Shown: one piece after another, positions 32,243-33,541 of the stretch | How the letters are laid out: each line of letters opens with the position of its first letter | Position numbering within the stretch: position 1 is the stretch's first letter | Source: Erysipelothrix sp. | GTDB taxonomy: Bacteria; Bacillota_I; Bacilli_A; Erysipelotrichales; Erysipelotrichaceae | NCBI GenBank assembly: GCA_018335655.1 | Contig: JAGXRX010000016.1 | Location: 1-33,541 of the forward strand | Direction: 5' to 3' | Length of the DNA stretch: 33,541 nt | Program-made: the position numbers and the translations under genes | Notes under the pieces: generated by a model | What the model was told of the DNA's origin: nothing | Seen by the model: only the letters and a program-made list of their open reading frames with translations | The model's database searches: none

Positions 32243-33541
32243 CTATAGTCTAAATATCATTGTGAGCAAGAGCGTAAACAGTAATATGACATATAGGAAT
32301 ACATCCCCTAACATTAAAGGACGCTCAACATGATCAACCACGTATTCACTTAAGTTTTCACCCATTTTTTCAACAGGTTTATAAATCATTGCTTCTAAGT
32401 TAAGCCATGTTGGTAAGTGAAGGTGGAATAAATCAAGTTTGATCCCCACAAAGAAGATAACAAAGCCCATCGCAATGACTTGAGCCATGACTGTAATGTC
32501 CTTAATATTGAAGAACACCATATCAGAAAGATAAGTTGCGATAAATTTAGGATCATAAGAGAATGCAAGCACGGCAGGAATAAGTAGTGTATCAAGAATC
32601 CAGCGAGGATTTAGTCCAATTAAGATAATTGCTACTGCTAAAATTGACATCGCCACATACATCATGCGTGTAGTCTTAGTCTTTTCACGGATCTTAGTTT
32701 TTTCTTCTCCTAAGAAGATAAAGGAGTAAAACTTAATAAAGGATGTGACTGTGCCAGCACTGACAAGCACAAATAACATTTCCGCATATCTAAATATCGG
32801 GTCTCCATACAAAATCGCTTCATCAATCGCATGATGCAACATGGATTTTGAGGCAAAGCCATTAAAGAGTGGAACACCCATTATCCCTAAAACACCAAAC
32901 AATGCTAAAAAGGCTAACCCTGGGAAACGTTTAGCTAATCCTCCTAAACGATACATATTTGTTTCTTTCGTCTTAATCACGACCACAGCCGCAACCATAA
33001 AGAGTAGTGTTTTAAAGATACCATGGTTAATCATATGATAAAGAGCACCACTATATCCCATAGCCCCTTTAACACCAAGATATGAAGCCACCCCAATCCC
33101 CATGACAATATATCCCATTTGAGATATGGAGTGGTATGCTAACATACGCTTAACATTACTTTCAAGAAGTGCTAGAGTAACACCGATGACCATCGTGAGT
33201 ATCCCAATCCATATAATAACAACTCCAAATTCTTTTGCCGTAGCCCATCTTAAAGCATCATCCCAGTTAAGAAGTGTGGTATCTGAGAAGAACAAGACTG
33301 TCGCTACTCTAAATATTCCATACGCTCCAACTTTAGTTAAGATAGCAGATGAAAGTGCATTGAAGGTAAATGGTGCATTTTCATAAACACGAGGTACCCA
33401 AAAGTGCAGTGGAACAACCCCTGCTTTCATACCAAATCCTATAAGAAATAATCCACCAATAACATACTTCGTAAATCCTAACATTGAGAACTTCTCAGCA
33501 AGGTTTACCCATTCAAGTGATCCTGTATAAGCCCCTAAAGT
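32243..33541 (-). CDS. MrpD/NuoL-type antiporter subunit (partial, N-terminus off the right edge)
   Basis: The frame is open to the right edge, and the visible 432 residues lack the N-terminus. GFGMKAGVVPLHFWVPRVYENAP carries the conserved Lys, and ESNVKRMLAYHSISQMGYIVMGIG is the following family block. After the core comes a longer C-terminal part (FIFLGEEKTKIREKTKT loop, more helices, and a final helix in the last 20 residues), more like NuoL/MrpA/HyfB than MrpD in layout. An ATG lies at 33484, but the homology continues upstream of it (LGAYTGSLEWVNLAEKFS), so it is internal. It probably belongs to the same complex as the next gene. Confidence 0.82.
   Translation of the reverse strand, partial: TLGAYTGSLEWVNLAEKFSMLGFTKYVIGGLFLIGFGMKAGVVPLHFWVPRVYENAPFTFNALSSAILTKVGAYGIFRVATVLFFSDTTLLNWDDALRWATAKEFGVVIIWIGILTMVIGVTLALLESNVKRMLAYHSISQMGYIVMGIGVASYLGVKGAMGYSGALYHMINHGIFKTLLFMVAAVVVIKTKETNMYRLGGLAKRFPGLAFLALFGVLGIMGVPLFNGFASKSMLHHAIDEAILYGDPIFRYAEMLFVLVSAGTVTSFIKFYSFIFLGEEKTKIREKTKTTRMMYVAMSILAVAIILIGLNPRWILDTLLIPAVLAFSYDPKFIATYLSDMVFFNIKDITVMAQVIAMGFVIFFVGIKLDLFHLHLPTWLNLEAMIYKPVEKMGENLSEYVVDHVERPLMLGDVFLYVILLFTLLLTMIFRL

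Overview
The window comes from a low-GC bacterium that uses TGA as a stop codon: several genes end in TGA inside ATGA overlaps. Strong Shine-Dalgarno sites, lipoprotein signals, a CIRCE-controlled groESL operon, KtrAB, a mevalonate pathway and a Gx-transporter/NusG-II pair point to Bacillota, possibly near the Erysipelotrichia or Mollicutes-related lineages. I cannot fix the genus. Nearly all genes lie on the minus strand; only a purine block (about 13.5-18.0 kb) is on the plus strand. I see no mobile element, tRNA, rRNA or CRISPR array, and no gene-free stretch longer than about 200 bases.

Layout from left to right. 1-4.7 kb: the start of a dimeric-type dUTPase, a heterodimeric ABC exporter, and a Gx-transporter/NusG-II membrane pair, probably one transcript. 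4.7-6.8 kb: the KtrAB potassium uptake system. 6.8-9.4 kb: an ATP-grasp protein translationally coupled to an amino-acid permease. 9.4-13.4 kb: a phosphonate-type ABC importer (phnD-C-E-E) ending in an OsmC peroxidase. 13.5-17.65 kb (plus strand): a signal-less 5'-nucleotidase family protein overlapping purB and purA, then an XRE regulator. 18.0-20.2 kb: HMG-CoA synthase and a short HMG-CoA reductase. 20.4-24.0 kb: an EamA transporter, a deoxynucleoside kinase and groES-groEL. 24.05-25.66 kb: cysK-cysE behind a cysteine-rich leader peptide. 25.67-26.6 kb: a cysteine-free Mrp-type ATPase. 26.6-30.6 kb: the pstSCAB phosphate importer behind PhoP-box-like repeats. 30.66 kb to the right edge: two MrpD/NuoL-type antiporter subunits.

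Two observations stand out. First, PstS appears circularly permuted: the half that carries the SGTR motif and normally lies at the C-terminus comes first, and the normal N-terminal half follows it. Its partner PstA carries an extra extracytoplasmic segment of about 135 residues. Second, cysK-cysE is preceded by an unannotated 27-codon ORF with Cys-Cys pairs at codons 2-3 and 9-10. Its stop codon lies inside a terminator-like hairpin, and a segment just after the second Cys pair mimics the hairpin's 3' arm. This has the form of a cysteine-responsive transcription attenuator.

Several of the longest open frames begin too far upstream. I moved the starts of phnC, the nucleotidase, mvaS, the deoxynucleoside kinase, groES, the Mrp ATPase and pstS on the basis of Shine-Dalgarno placement. 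For pstS the start is a TTG.
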